Assembly: GCF_025717675.1 (NCBI RefSeq)
Contig: NZ_JAJIRT010000007.1
Span: 1-64,000, forward strand
Source: Paucibacter sp. DJ2R-2
GTDB lineage: Bacteria > Pseudomonadota > Gammaproteobacteria > Burkholderiales > Burkholderiaceae_C
Direction of reading: 5' to 3'
DNA: 64,000 nt
The translations under genes were made by a program, and so were the position numbers. The notes below the pieces were generated by a model that searched no databases, had not been told where the DNA came from, and saw only the letters and a list, made by a program, of their open reading frames with translations. Below, piece by piece: positions 26,923-37,500 of this stretch (position 1 is its first letter; each line of letters opens with the position of its first letter).

Positions 26923-28069
26923 ATTTCGCTGGCTGCTTCTGGTCCTGCCGATCGCCTTCGCCTTGGGGTGGCTGGCGTCCAAGCTGGACACCCGCCAGTG
27001 GAAGCGCGAGCAGCGCGATGCCCCCAAGGCCTACTTCAAAGGCCTGAACCTCTTGCTGAACGAGCAGCAGGACAAGGCCATCGACGCCTTCATCGAGGCG
27101 GTCCAGAACGACCCCGACACCACCGAACTGCATTTCGCGCTGGGCAATCTGTTCCGTCGCCGCGGCGAGTACGAGCGTGCCGTGCGCGTGCACCAGCATC
27201 TGTTGCAGCGCGGCGACCTGCCCCGCTCCGAACGCGAACGCGCCCAATCGGCCCTGGCACAGGATTTCTTCAAGGCCGGCCTGTTCGACCGTGCCGAAGC
27301 CGCCTACCTTGAGCTGCGCGGCACGCCTTACGAGAACGAGGCACAGCTGGCTTTGCTGTCGCTGTTCGAGCGTTCGCGCGACTGGCGCCGCGCGGTCGAG
27401 GTGGCCCGCGAGTTGGAGCGCAGCGGCACGGCTTCCTTCTCTGCCCGCATCGCTCACTACCTTTGCGAGTTGGCCCTGGCCGCACAAGCCCGACAGGCGC
27501 TTGACGAGGCCACAGGTCTGCTCGACGAGGCACGGAAGCAGTCGCCACAATCGGCGCGCGCCCATGTCTTGCGCGGCCAGATGCTGGCCCGCGCCGGCCA
27601 GCAAGAAGCCGCGATGGCCGCCTATGCCGAGTTGCTGACACTCAACCCCGAGGCCTTCAACCTGGTCGCACGCGACTACGCCGATGCGGCCCTGGCTCAG
27701 GGGCAGCCCGAGGCACGCGCCCGCGCCCTGTCCACGCTGAGCGCTCAGTACCAGCGCTCGCCGGGCATGCACTTGCTGGCAGCCATCGCCAAGCTGGAGC
27801 CTGAAGGCCCGGCTCAGCGGCAGCGCCTGCAGGAACACCTGCGCGAACAAGGCAATCTCTCGGCCGCGCGCGGCCTGCTGCAGCAGTCACACAGCCAGCT
27901 CAGCGAGGACGAAGTCCAGCTCGTCAACACCGCGCTGGAGCGCGCCGCCCGCCCCTTGCAGCGCTACCGCTGTGCCGCCTGCGGCTTTGAAGCCCAGCAC
28001 TACTTCTGGCAATGCCCGGGCTGTCTCAATTGGGACACCTACCCGCCACGCCACGTGGAAGAGCTGTGA
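26912..28069 (+). CDS. lapB: LapB, lipopolysaccharide assembly TPR protein
   Basis: LapB recruits the FtsH protease to LpxC and so limits lipid A synthesis. The 385-residue protein has an N-terminal membrane anchor (WLLLVLPIAFALGWLASKL), a run of tetratricopeptide repeats from about residue 35, and a C-terminal rubredoxin-like metal site (YRCAACGF then WQCPGCLNWD). All four metal-binding cysteines are present. It is coupled to lapA, and surface-glycan genes follow. Confidence 0.95.
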   Translation: MEFEFRWLLLVLPIAFALGWLASKLDTRQWKREQRDAPKAYFKGLNLLLNEQQDKAIDAFIEAVQNDPDTTELHFALGNLFRRRGEYERAVRVHQHLLQRGDLPRSERERAQSALAQDFFKAGLFDRAEAAYLELRGTPYENEAQLALLSLFERSRDWRRAVEVARELERSGTASFSARIAHYLCELALAAQARQALDEATGLLDEARKQSPQSARAHVLRGQMLARAGQQEAAMAAYAELLTLNPEAFNLVARDYADAALAQGQPEARARALSTLSAQYQRSPGMHLLAAIAKLEPEGPAQRQRLQEHLREQGNLSAARGLLQQSHSQLSEDEVQLVNTALERAARPLQRYRCAACGFEAQHYFWQCPGCLNWDTYPPRHVEEL

Positions 28070-28110
28070 CGGCCGCAATCAACCCACACGCACAAGGAAA
28101 CCAGACTCGA

Positions 28111-28833
28111 ATGCGCCACATCCTGTGCATGAAATGGGGCACCAAGTACGGCCCCGAATACGTCAACCGGCTCTATGCCATGGTGCGGCGCCACCTCAAG
28201 GGCGAGTTCAACTTCGTCTGCCTGACGGACCGCAGCGAAGGCATTCGCGCCGAAGTGCAGTGCCTGCCCATCCCCGAGCTGACCCTGCCTAACGGCGAGC
28301 CCGAGCGCGGCTGGAAGAAGCTGACCACCTTTGAAGCCGATCTGCACGGACTCAAAGGCACGGCCCTGTTCCTGGACCTCGATGTGGTGATCGTCGACGA
28401 CATCACGCCCTTCTTCGAAGTGCCTGGCGAGTTCCTGATCATTCATGACTGGAAGCGCCCCTGGCGCATCACCGGCAATTCCTCGGTCTACCGTTTCGAG
28501 CTGGGCGCGCATGCCGATGTGCTGCAACAGTTCCGCGAGAACCAGGCGCAAGCCAAGGCCGATTTCCGCAATGAGCAGGCGTATCTGACCGCAGTGCTGC
28601 ACAAGCAGGGCAAGGTCAGCTACTGGGACGCCAGCTGGTGCGCCAGCTACAAGTACCACTGCATTCCGGCCTGGCCGAGCAGTTACTGGCGCGAGCCCTT
28701 CATTCCCAAGCATGCGCGCATCCTGATCTTCCATGGCGTGATGAACCCGCCCGATGCACTGGAAGGCCGCACCAATGGCAACTGGCGGCATGCCCGGCCA
28801 GCGCCCTGGATCGCGGACCATTGGTGCGAGTGA
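28111..28833 (+). CDS. Glycosyltransferase-like protein
   Basis: The start at 28111 follows an aagga site; the longer frame from 28012 overlaps lapB. The 240-residue protein has a DxD-type motif in LFLDLDVVIVDDITP (residues 89-103), typical of metal-dependent nucleotide-sugar transferases of the GT-A fold. Other notable segments are CLTDRSEGI near the N-terminus and FHGVMNPP near the end. There is no membrane segment. It lies between lapAB and two further glycosyltransferases, so a role in lipopolysaccharide or another surface glycan is likely. Sugar and acceptor cannot be inferred. Confidence 0.7.
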   Translation: MRHILCMKWGTKYGPEYVNRLYAMVRRHLKGEFNFVCLTDRSEGIRAEVQCLPIPELTLPNGEPERGWKKLTTFEADLHGLKGTALFLDLDVVIVDDITPFFEVPGEFLIIHDWKRPWRITGNSSVYRFELGAHADVLQQFRENQAQAKADFRNEQAYLTAVLHKQGKVSYWDASWCASYKYHCIPAWPSSYWREPFIPKHARILIFHGVMNPPDALEGRTNGNWRHARPAPWIADHWCE

Positions 28834-28894
28834 GCCGCCGCTAGCAGACGACCTACCCACACCCTGGCCCCAAGCCAGCTCCAAGCGAAGCTCT

Positions 28895-29908
28895 ATGCCC
28901 ATGACCACGACGAATTCGCCTTGGCTCAGCATCCTCATCCCCGTCTACAACGTCGCGCCCTACCTGAAGGCCTGCGTGGAATCGATCCTGAGTCAAGACA
29001 CGCAGGGCGTCGAAGTCTTGCTCCTCGACGATGTTTCGACCGATGAATCCCCGGCCCTGATGCAGGCACTCCAGGCCGCTTCACCGGGCCGTTTGCAACT
29101 GCTCAAGCACGAACGCAATGGCGGCCTCAGTGCGGCGCGCAACAGCTTGCTGCAGGCGGCACATGGCCGCTACATCTGGTTCGTCGATTCCGATGATCTG
29201 TTGATGCCGGGTGCGATCGACAGCTTGCGCCGCATCGTCGGCAGGCACGAGCCGGACTTGGTGCTTTGCGATTTCCGCACCGTGCGCGAACCCATGAAGC
29301 TGAAGCACAAGCTGCGCGGCGAGCTGCATCGGCGCACCTTTGCCGGTCCGGCTGAGCAACTGAGCGAAGACAAGAACGCGCTGCTGAATGGGATCTTCGC
29401 GCTCGGCCATCTGCACAGCTGGAGCAAGATTGCTCGGCGTCATCTCTGGGGCGACGACCTGCGTTTCCCTGCGGGCCATTTCTTCGAGGACATGGCCACC
29501 ACGCCCGAGTTGGCCATGCGCGCAAAGAATTTCTACTACGTTCCCGAGGTCTGGCTGGGTTACCGCCAGCGCAGCGGCAGCATCCTGGCCAGCATGAACT
29601 TCAAGAAGGTCGATGACATGCTGCTGGCACTACAAGGCCTGGGTCAGCGCCTGCGCGCTCAAAAAGCCGTGTATTCGGCAGACACGCAGTTCACCGCCGC
29701 CTTCTATGTCGCCAAGGCATTCATCTGCGCCGGTCGCTTTGCTGCCAAGCATGCTGAACCCGAGCGTCTGCCCGACTACCTGCGCGCATTCCAGCAATGC
29801 TCACCGCTGAGCCCGCAGGAACTGATGTCAGCCTACCTGGCACGCGGCTGGTGCCTGCGCGCTTTGCGTTTTCGCTACTGGTGGCGCCGCAGCCTGAGCC
29901 AAGCCTGA
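28895..29908 (+). CDS. Family 2 glycosyltransferase
   Basis: Start 28895 (MPMTTTNSPWLSILIPVYNV) is preferred; an ATG at 28901 is also possible. The 337-residue protein has the GT2 entry motif LSILIPVYN, LLLDDVSTDES (first Asp pair) and WFVDSDDLLMPGAI with the metal-binding DxD. Beyond about residue 210 it loses conservation. It is cytoplasmic or membrane-associated. It forms a possible operon with the upstream transferase gene (61-base gap). Confidence 0.88.
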   Translation: MPMTTTNSPWLSILIPVYNVAPYLKACVESILSQDTQGVEVLLLDDVSTDESPALMQALQAASPGRLQLLKHERNGGLSAARNSLLQAAHGRYIWFVDSDDLLMPGAIDSLRRIVGRHEPDLVLCDFRTVREPMKLKHKLRGELHRRTFAGPAEQLSEDKNALLNGIFALGHLHSWSKIARRHLWGDDLRFPAGHFFEDMATTPELAMRAKNFYYVPEVWLGYRQRSGSILASMNFKKVDDMLLALQGLGQRLRAQKAVYSADTQFTAAFYVAKAFICAGRFAAKHAEPERLPDYLRAFQQCSPLSPQELMSAYLARGWCLRALRFRYWWRRSLSQA

Positions 29909-29912
29909 GCCC

Positions 29913-31037
29913 TCACAGGCTGCGGAGAATTTGCTCGTAGCGCGCCCGCATCAGCGGTAAACCATGCTCCTGAACGGCTCGCTGCCGGGCCGCGCTGGCC
30001 AGGCCCTGAGCGAAATCAGGCTCGGCCAGCAAGCGCTGCAGGGCGTCGGCCAGGGCTGAGGCATCGCCTTCAGGTACCAGCAAGCCATTGCGCTCCGGCT
30101 CGATCACACCTTGCACGCCTGGCACCGCCGATGCCACACAAGCACAGCCCGCCGCCATCCCTTCCACCAAGGCCAGAGGCATGCCCTCGTAGTGGGTGGC
30201 CAGCACGCAAATCGCATGCCCCATCAGCAGCTGTGGCATCGCCGCATGGTGGCCCAGAAACTGCACCTGGCCCTGCAAGCCCAGGCGAACAACTTCCGCC
30301 TCTGCCTCGCGCCGGTAGGAGTCCTTCCCTGCGCCTGCAAAAAACAAAGGCGGGCGCAGGCCGCGACCCTTGAGCTCGGCCAAGGCCCGGATCAAGCTCA
30401 GATGGTCTTTCTGGCGCGAGAAGCGTGCCGACATGACGATGCCAGGGACTCGCGAGACCAAGGGCAGCACCTGCTCCGCAGGGAAACGATCCAGATCGAT
30501 CCCATTGGGAACCGCCTGAATCAAGCCAGCGCTGAACCCACGGGCGATCAGACTCTCACGCACCCCTTCTGAAACCGCAATGACGCGCGCCGTTCGCGCC
30601 TCCAGGCGGTGGGCGCGCCACAAGGACCAAACTCCGTAGCGTTCACGACTGTTGTGCTCCACTTGGACCAGCCGGGCCACACCGGCCCAGACGCCGGCCT
30701 GACGCCCGAGCAAATGCTCGGGGAAGCCATGGGCCACCAGCACATCGGGTCGCCAAGCCCGGCACAGACGCCACAACGCCCATAGCGTGGCCAGATGCGA
30801 CCAACCGGGCAGCACTTCGACCTGCAAGCCACGCGCACGCAAGGCCTGCACCCGCGCCGCATCGGTCGTGCGTTTGCGCCGCAGCACCAACAAGGTCTGC
30901 ATGCCCTGCTGCTGTGCGCCCGCCAGAGCCAGGTCTACCGCCACCTGAGTGGCGCCCGAAAAGCCCCCGGTCACAAAGTGAAGAATGCGCTGCTCGGATC
31001 GGGCTGTGGTGGATGCGGAACGGGGGCGGTCTGTCAT
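29913..31037 (-). CDS. Family 4 glycosyltransferase
   Basis: Start at 31037 (MTDRPRSASTTARSEQRILH) leaves 38 bases to the divergent msbA start; a longer frame to 31121 would overlap it. The 374-residue protein has a GT-B fold: HFVTGGFSGATQVAVDLA at the N-terminus, VPNGIDLDRFP in the middle, and EGMAAGCACVASAVPGVQGV with the donor-binding Glu near the C-terminus. It is convergent with the GT2 gene, only four bases between stops. Likely works on the same surface glycan. Confidence 0.88.
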   Translation of the reverse strand: MTDRPRSASTTARSEQRILHFVTGGFSGATQVAVDLALAGAQQQGMQTLLVLRRKRTTDAARVQALRARGLQVEVLPGWSHLATLWALWRLCRAWRPDVLVAHGFPEHLLGRQAGVWAGVARLVQVEHNSRERYGVWSLWRAHRLEARTARVIAVSEGVRESLIARGFSAGLIQAVPNGIDLDRFPAEQVLPLVSRVPGIVMSARFSRQKDHLSLIRALAELKGRGLRPPLFFAGAGKDSYRREAEAEVVRLGLQGQVQFLGHHAAMPQLLMGHAICVLATHYEGMPLALVEGMAAGCACVASAVPGVQGVIEPERNGLLVPEGDASALADALQRLLAEPDFAQGLASAARQRAVQEHGLPLMRARYEQILRSL

Positions 31038-31075
31038 GGTCAGCAGTATAGGAACAGCGGCGACAATCCCGCTCC

Positions 31076-32830
31076 ATGACAGCCCCCGCACCTGCACCTG
31101 ATTCAGGACCCGACGCCACACCGATTGCCCGGCGACTGTTCCAGTTCGTCAAGCCTCACCGCGGCGGTCTTGCGTTGACCATCCTGGCCTATATCGGCGC
31201 CGCAGCCACCGAGCCGCTGATTCCGCAGTTGATCAAGACCGTCTTTGGCGACGGCTTCGCCAAGAACGCCTTCAGCGTCTGGTGGGTGCCGGTCGCGCTG
31301 ATCGGCCTGTTTGCCGTGCGCGGCCTGTTCGGTTTCCTCGGCCAGTACCTGTTTCACTGGACGCTGAGCCGCAGCGTCATGGACTTCCGCGCCGCCCTGC
31401 TGGAAGCCTTGCTCAAGGCCGACGCGCGCGTCTTCACCAGCCTGCAGCCGGGCACGGCGGTGACCAAGGTGGTCAATGACCCGCAGCAAATCCTCTCTCT
31501 GCTCGGCGGCACCCTGATCACCGTGCTACGCGACGGCCTGCCGGCCCTGGCCATGCTGGTCATGCTGCTGGTCATGAACTGGCAGCTCACCTTGCTGGCC
31601 ATGGTGGTCACACCGCTGATGGCCTTGGTGGTCAAGGCCGTCAACAAGCGGGTGCGCGCCATGTCCAGCCGCAGCTATGAGGCGCAGCTGCAGCTGGTCA
31701 ACAAGGTCGACGACATCACCCGCGCCTGGCGCGTGGTGCGCAGCTTTGATGCCGTGGACCATGAGCGGCGCAGCTTCGCCGAGCGTGCGAGCGAACTGCA
31801 GCGCAGCAGCCTGAAAGCGGTCGCGGCCGGCGCCCTGAGCCAGCCGCTGTCACAGCTGATCGCCAGCGTCGGCCTGTCCTTGATCATCTGCGTCGCCCTG
31901 CTGCAGGCGCGCCAGGCGCAAACCGGGGTGGGCGAGTTCGCCGCCTTCGTCACCGCCCTGCTGCTGCTGACCTCGCGCCTGCGCCACCTCAGCGATCTGG
32001 CCCAACCCATCACCAATGCCTTGGTGGTCGCTCGCGGTTGCCTGGAGCTGCTGGACATGCCAGCCGAACCCGACCGCGGCCAGCGCGAACTCCAGCAATG
32101 CCGCGGCGAGCTGCAGCTGCGCGATGTGCGCCTGCAATACCCCGGCAGCGAACGCCCAGCGCTGGATGGCTTGAACCTCGATTTCGCACCTGGCCAGACC
32201 ACAGCCTTGGTTGGCTCGTCCGGCGCGGGCAAAAGCTCCATCATCCACTTGCTGCTGGGTTTCGGAACGCCCGATCAGGGTCAGGTCTTGCTGGACGGTG
32301 TGGACATCAGCGAACTCAAGCGCGCCAATCTGCGCCGCCAGTTTGCGGTCGTGTCACAGGACATCGTGCTCTTTGATGCCTCGGTGGCCGAGAACATCGC
32401 CTACGCCCAGCCCCGAGACGAGGCCCGTCTGGAACAGGCCTTGCGGGCCGCCCACCTCTGGGACTTTGTCCAGCAACTGCCGCAAGGCCTGGAAACCCCG
32501 GTCGGTGCCAACGGCAGCAAGCTCTCGGGCGGCCAGCGGCAGCGTCTGGCAATTGCTCGCGCGCTTTACCGCGACGCGCCGATTTGGGTCTTTGACGAGG
32601 CCACCTCGGCTTTGGACACCGAGAGCGAACGTGCCGTGCAGCAGGCGCTGGAGATGTGGCAGGGCCGCAAGACCCTGATCGTCATCGCCCACCGCTTGTC
32701 CACCATCCGAAGCGCCGACCAGATCCATGTCATGAGCGGAGGCCGGGTCAGCGAATCGGGCAGCCATGCCGAACTGCTGGGGCGCGACGGTAGCTACGCC
32801 GCCATGGTGCGGGCGCAGAACGGAGACTGA
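31076..32830 (+). CDS. msbA: Lipid A export ABC transporter, MsbA-type
   Basis: The 584-residue protein fuses a six-helix membrane domain (about residues 20-320) with an ATP-binding domain. The latter has Walker A GSSGAGKSS, signature LSGGQRQRLAIARALY and Walker B WVFDEATSALD. MsbA homodimers flip core lipid A across the inner membrane. The nearby lapAB and glycosyltransferase genes support lipopolysaccharide over other ABC exporters, though exporters of this shape are hard to separate by eye. Confidence 0.88.
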   Translation: MTAPAPAPDSGPDATPIARRLFQFVKPHRGGLALTILAYIGAAATEPLIPQLIKTVFGDGFAKNAFSVWWVPVALIGLFAVRGLFGFLGQYLFHWTLSRSVMDFRAALLEALLKADARVFTSLQPGTAVTKVVNDPQQILSLLGGTLITVLRDGLPALAMLVMLLVMNWQLTLLAMVVTPLMALVVKAVNKRVRAMSSRSYEAQLQLVNKVDDITRAWRVVRSFDAVDHERRSFAERASELQRSSLKAVAAGALSQPLSQLIASVGLSLIICVALLQARQAQTGVGEFAAFVTALLLLTSRLRHLSDLAQPITNALVVARGCLELLDMPAEPDRGQRELQQCRGELQLRDVRLQYPGSERPALDGLNLDFAPGQTTALVGSSGAGKSSIIHLLLGFGTPDQGQVLLDGVDISELKRANLRRQFAVVSQDIVLFDASVAENIAYAQPRDEARLEQALRAAHLWDFVQQLPQGLETPVGANGSKLSGGQRQRLAIARALYRDAPIWVFDEATSALDTESERAVQQALEMWQGRKTLIVIAHRLSTIRSADQIHVMSGGRVSESGSHAELLGRDGSYAAMVRAQNGD

Positions 32831-32833
32831 GCC

Positions 32834-33139
32834 GTGTTGGCCTTGTCCCGGCGGACTGCTCTGATCTGGGCGCTGCTGCTGGCCACGGACGGGCGCGCAC
32901 AAGCCTCAGCGCTGGAGCTGAATACGGCCAGTCGCGCGCAACTCGAATCTTTGGCTGGCCTGGGCCCAGGACTGGTCGAGCGCATGTTGCAAGCGCGGGC
33001 AGAGAAGCCCTTTGAAGGCTGGCAGGACCTGCGGCAGCGCGTCCGCGGAGTAGGCCCGGCTCTGGCGCTCAAGCTCTCGACACAGGGGCTGCGAGTGGCC
33101 GGGCAAACCTGGACAGCGGCACCGCCACATTTGCCGTGA
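32834..33139 (+). CDS. Secreted helix-hairpin-helix protein, ComEA-like
   Basis: A GTG start three bases after the msbA stop gives a signal peptide ending at AQASA (residues 8-25 hydrophobic). The mature part has two helix-hairpin-helix units: LNTASRAQLESLAGLGPGLV and LRQRVRGVGPALALKLS. This is the ComEA layout, where an exported protein binds incoming DNA during transformation. At 101 residues it is the usual size for such small DNA-binding proteins. Coupling to msbA may be only positional. Confidence 0.7.
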   Translation: MLALSRRTALIWALLLATDGRAQASALELNTASRAQLESLAGLGPGLVERMLQARAEKPFEGWQDLRQRVRGVGPALALKLSTQGLRVAGQTWTAAPPHLP

Positions 33140-33188
33140 TGATCTGAAGGAATAAAAGAGGTTGCCCGCGCTTTTACCCTGGGCACAC

Positions 33189-34478
33189 TCAGACCACGCT
33201 CGGCTGCTCGGCCTGCTGCGCAAAGCCCGCCTGACGCCGGCGCATCGCGGCCGGATCAAAAGCAGGCGCCTGTGTCGACCAGCCGAAAAACTTCTGCACC
33301 TCGACGCGCCGCGCCAGCGTGTCGCTCATGCCCAGATTGATCAGCTCGCCGGTGAAGGACGGTTCGAACAGCAAGTAGCTGGTCAGGGCCGAACCGCTCG
33401 CGCCCTTGCCTTCGCCGGCCACACCGACGCTGCGCAACAAGCCCTTGATGGCAGGCGGCAGGCTGCCCTGGTGCTCGGCGGCCAGCTCGTCCAAACGCCG
33501 ACTGGGCGCGATCACCAGCACGTCAATGGGCCGCAGCGGCGTGGCCTGGCGCACATCGGGCGACAGCAGCGACAAGGTATTGTTGATGCGCTGCAGGCGC
33601 TCGACATCGACCGCCAGTGCATCCAGGAAGATGTTCGACAGCGCATGGCCGGCAATCTGCGCCATGCTTGGATGGCCGCTGACCAGGGTCTGGCGGCGCC
33701 CGGGCGGCTCATGCATGCGGCCGGCGCCAATCACCAGCACCCGTTCGGCCCCCAGGTGTACGGCCGGTGAAATCGGCGCACTTTGGCGCATGGAGCCGTC
33801 ACCGAACCACTCCAGCTGGCCGTCAAGGTCCAGCTGCTGGGCGGGGAAGATGAAAGGAATGGCCGAGGAGGCCATCAGGTGCTCGATGCTCAGCTGGGCC
33901 TTGACGGCAATGCGCTGGGAGCGCAACCAGGGCTCGAAAGGCAGGTGGGTCTGATAAAAGGTGACGTGCTGCCCTGAGGTGTAACTGGAGCCGCTGATGG
34001 CCAGGGCCTGCATATGGCCCGCGGCCAGCATCTGGTCGAGGCGCTCCATGCGCACCCAGCGGCGCAGCAAGCGTCCCAAGGGCGAGTTGTCGAGCAGGCT
34101 GTTGGGCCGGGTGCGGCGCCAGCGCGCCACTGCCCAGCCCAGGCTCATCATGGTCATCCAGCGGGCGCCGGTGCGGATCACGCCAAAGGCATCGGCCGCA
34201 TAGACCTGGTCCACATGAAGGTTCTGCCAAAGGTGCACCAGGCCATCGACCGCCGCGTCGAAGTCGTCGGCATTGCAGGCCAGCGTGGCCGCATTGATGG
34301 CACCGGCCGAGGTGCCGGCAACGATGGGAAAAGGCGTGGGCACCTGGTTGCCGCCCAGGCCGGCATCGCGCCGCAGCTGCGCAATGGCGGCCAGCACCCC
34401 GACCTGGTAGGCGGCGCGGGCGCCGCCACCCGTGAGGATCAGGCCGATGCGTGAGGAGGGCAGGATGGGCTCGCTCAT
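33189..34478 (-). CDS. Patatin-like phospholipase
   Basis: The 429-residue protein has the glycine-rich oxyanion loop GLILTGGGARAAYQVG (residues 12-27), nucleophile motif GTSAGA (Ser in GxSxG) and the catalytic Asp in FGDGSMRQ. It hydrolyses acyl chains of lipids. No signal peptide is visible. It is followed on the same strand, upstream, by dnaE with a 100-base gap. The C-terminal 130 residues include a DUF3336-like or linker region that I cannot name with confidence. Confidence 0.88.
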   Translation of the reverse strand: MSEPILPSSRIGLILTGGGARAAYQVGVLAAIAQLRRDAGLGGNQVPTPFPIVAGTSAGAINAATLACNADDFDAAVDGLVHLWQNLHVDQVYAADAFGVIRTGARWMTMMSLGWAVARWRRTRPNSLLDNSPLGRLLRRWVRMERLDQMLAAGHMQALAISGSSYTSGQHVTFYQTHLPFEPWLRSQRIAVKAQLSIEHLMASSAIPFIFPAQQLDLDGQLEWFGDGSMRQSAPISPAVHLGAERVLVIGAGRMHEPPGRRQTLVSGHPSMAQIAGHALSNIFLDALAVDVERLQRINNTLSLLSPDVRQATPLRPIDVLVIAPSRRLDELAAEHQGSLPPAIKGLLRSVGVAGEGKGASGSALTSYLLFEPSFTGELINLGMSDTLARRVEVQKFFGWSTQAPAFDPAAMRRRQAGFAQQAEQPSVV

Positions 34479-34578
34479 GGTGTGATTTGCGTCACATCAT
34501 CGCCGAATTCCCGGCCATGCAAAGCAGGAAGAGCGCGGCAAAAACAGCCGCTTGAGGCGCGGCCGCCATAGACAAAGC

Positions 34579-37500
34579 TCAGCCCGCGTCGTAGATGATC
34601 TGAGCCTGGGGCAAGGGCTTGGCGCCGACCTTGCCACTACCGATCTGGCTCAGTCGCGCCAGCGCTTCGTCGCAGGGCCAGAAACGACTGTCCTCGCCCA
34701 ATTCCAGACGGAACTCGGCACCTTCGTGCTCGCCCTGCAGGAAATGATGGGTCTGCATGCGCAAGCCCTGGGGCACCATGCCCTGATCGGTCTGCAGCTG
34801 CCGCGCCGGCCAGAGCTTGACCACCTCCTGCAGCGCCGGCAAGGTGCTGCCCACAGGCAGGTAAAAATATCGGCCGAAGCGCGAACGTGCCCCGGCCAAG
34901 TCCCAGACCGCCTGCACATTGAAACGGTAGCCGCCGGCAAAGCGGTCCAACTGGACCTTGCCTTGCAGGATCAGCAGCTCGTCGTCCACCAGCAGTTCCT
35001 TGTGGAGATTGAGCAGCTCCTCGTTGGCCACGGCTTCGATGACATCGCTCTTGTCATCGAGCTTGAAGATGGCAACACGGCCACGGTTGCCGTTGATCAC
35101 GCGCAGATCGCTGACGATGCCGGCCAGCATGACCACCTCCCGGTTCATCGCCGCGTCCTCGACATTGGCGATGCGGCGCTTAACCATGCGCCGCACTTCG
35201 TCGCCACTTTGGTCGAAGAGGTGGCCGCTGAGGTAGTAGCCGATGGCCGTCTTCTCCAGCGTCAGCCGCTCCTTGATGCTCCAGCCGGGCACATCCACCA
35301 GATCGGGTTCGGCGGTGGAAGAGCCGTGGGTGTCGCCAAAGTCGAACAGGCCGCCCTGGTCGGCATTGGCCTCCTGGGTTTCGGCATGGGTGTAGCCACG
35401 TGCCACGCTGGCCAGCAGGCGGGCACGGTCGGGCTCCAGGCTGTCGAAGGCGCCGGCCTTGATCAGCGCTTCAACCACCCGTTTGTTGCAGGCCTTGCGG
35501 TCGATGCGGCAGCAGAAGTCGTAGAAGCTCTTGAAGGGGCCGCCCTTCTCACGCACCGCGACAATGGAATCGATCGCACCCTTGCCCGTGCCCTTGATCG
35601 CGCCCAGGCCGTAGTTGATGCGCTTGGGGCGGCCGCCCGGCGTACCCGGTGCCACCCAGTTCGGGAACACACCGTCACCCGGCATGATGGGTTCGAAGCG
35701 GTGCACACCGAGGTTGACGTTAGGCGGCTCGAAGTCGATGCCGAAGAGCTTGGCGTCATTCAACAAGACCTTGAGCTTGTCGGTGTCATCCATTTCAATC
35801 GTCATGTTCGCGGCGAAGAACTCGGCCGTGAAATGAACCTTGAGCCAGCCCGTGTGATAAGCCAGCAGGGAGTAGGCGGCGGCGTGCGACTTGTTGAAGC
35901 CGTAGCCCGCGAACTTCTCCATCAGGTCGAACACTTCGTCGGCCTGTTTTTCATCCAGGCCGTTGACGGCCGCGCCCTTGCGGAAGATGGCACGGTGCTC
36001 GGCCATCTCCTCAGCCTTCTTCTTGCCCATGGCCCGGCGCAGCATGTCGGCGCCGCCAAGGCTGTAGCCGCCCAGCACCTGGGCGGTCTGCATCACCTGC
36101 TCCTGGTAGACCATGATGCCGTAGGTCTCGGCCAGCACAGGCTCGGTCAGCGGGTGCGGGTACTCAACCACTTCCTTGCCGTGCTTGCGCGCCACAAAGG
36201 TCGGAATCAGGTCCATGGGACCGGGTCGGTAGAGCGCGTTCAGGGCGATCAGGTCTTCCAGGCGCGAGGGCTTCGCGTCCTTCAACATGCGCTGCATGCC
36301 GGTCGATTCAAACTGGAACACGCTCTCCGTCAGGCCATCAGAGAAGAGCTTGTAGGTGCGCCGGTCGTCGAGCGGGATGGTCTCGAAGGCAAAGTTCTGG
36401 TGGTCTGGGTAACGGGCCAGGATGAAGTCCTTGGCCAGTTCCAGAATCGTCAACGTGGCCAGGCCCAAGAAGTCGAACTTCACCAGGCCGATGGCCTCGA
36501 CGTCATCCTTGTCGTACTGGCTGACGGCCGAGTTGGAGCCCGGCTGCTGGTACTGCGGGCAGAAGTCAGTGATCTTGCCTGGCGCGATCAGCACACCCCC
36601 GGCATGCATGCCGATATTGCGCACCATGCCTTCCACGCGCGCAGCCAGCTTGAGCAGCTCGGCCACTTCCTCTTCCTGGGCCTCGCGTTCGTTCAGCTCC
36701 GGCGCCTCGTGCCGGGCGTAGATCATCTTCTCCTTTTCAGGGTCGAAGTTCTCCGGCAGTTTGGCCAGGGTCACGGTCTTGCCCGGCGGCGCCGGGATCA
36801 GCTTGGCGATGGAGTCCACCTGGCCATAGCCCATGCCCAGCACCCGGCCGATGTCGCGCAAGGCCGCCTTGGCGGCCATGGTGCCGAAGGTGGCGATCTG
36901 GCTCACGGCCGGGCGGCCGTATTTGTCCTTGACGTAGTCGATGACCCGGTCGCGGTTGCCCTGGCAGAAGTCGATGTCGAAGTCGGGCATGGACACCCGC
37001 TCCGGGTTCAGGAAGCGCTCGAACAGCAGGTTGTACTGCAGCGGATCCAGGTCGGTGATCAAGAGCACATAGGCCACCAGGGAGCCGGCGCCCGAGCCCC
37101 GGCCCGGGCCGACCGGGCAGCCATGGGTTTTGGCCCACTTGATGAAGTCACCCACGATCAAAAAGTAACCCGGGAAGCCCATCTTGATGATGGTGTTCAG
37201 CTCGAACTCCAGGCGCTCCACATAACGCGGACGCTCGGCGTCACGCTTGGCCTCGTCGGGGTACAAGAGCTTGAGCCGGTCCTCCAGCCCTTCGAAGGAC
37301 AGCTGGCGGAAGTACTGTTCCATCGGCATGGGCGTGCCGTCTTCCAGCAGCGGCGTCGGGAAGTTGGGCAGCTGCGGCTTTCCCAGCACCAGGCTGATGG
37401 AGCAGCGGCGGGCAATTTCCACCGTGTTGGCGATCGCGGACGGGATGTCGGCGAACAGCGCCTCCATATCGGCCTGCGGGCGGAAATACTGGCCCGGCAG

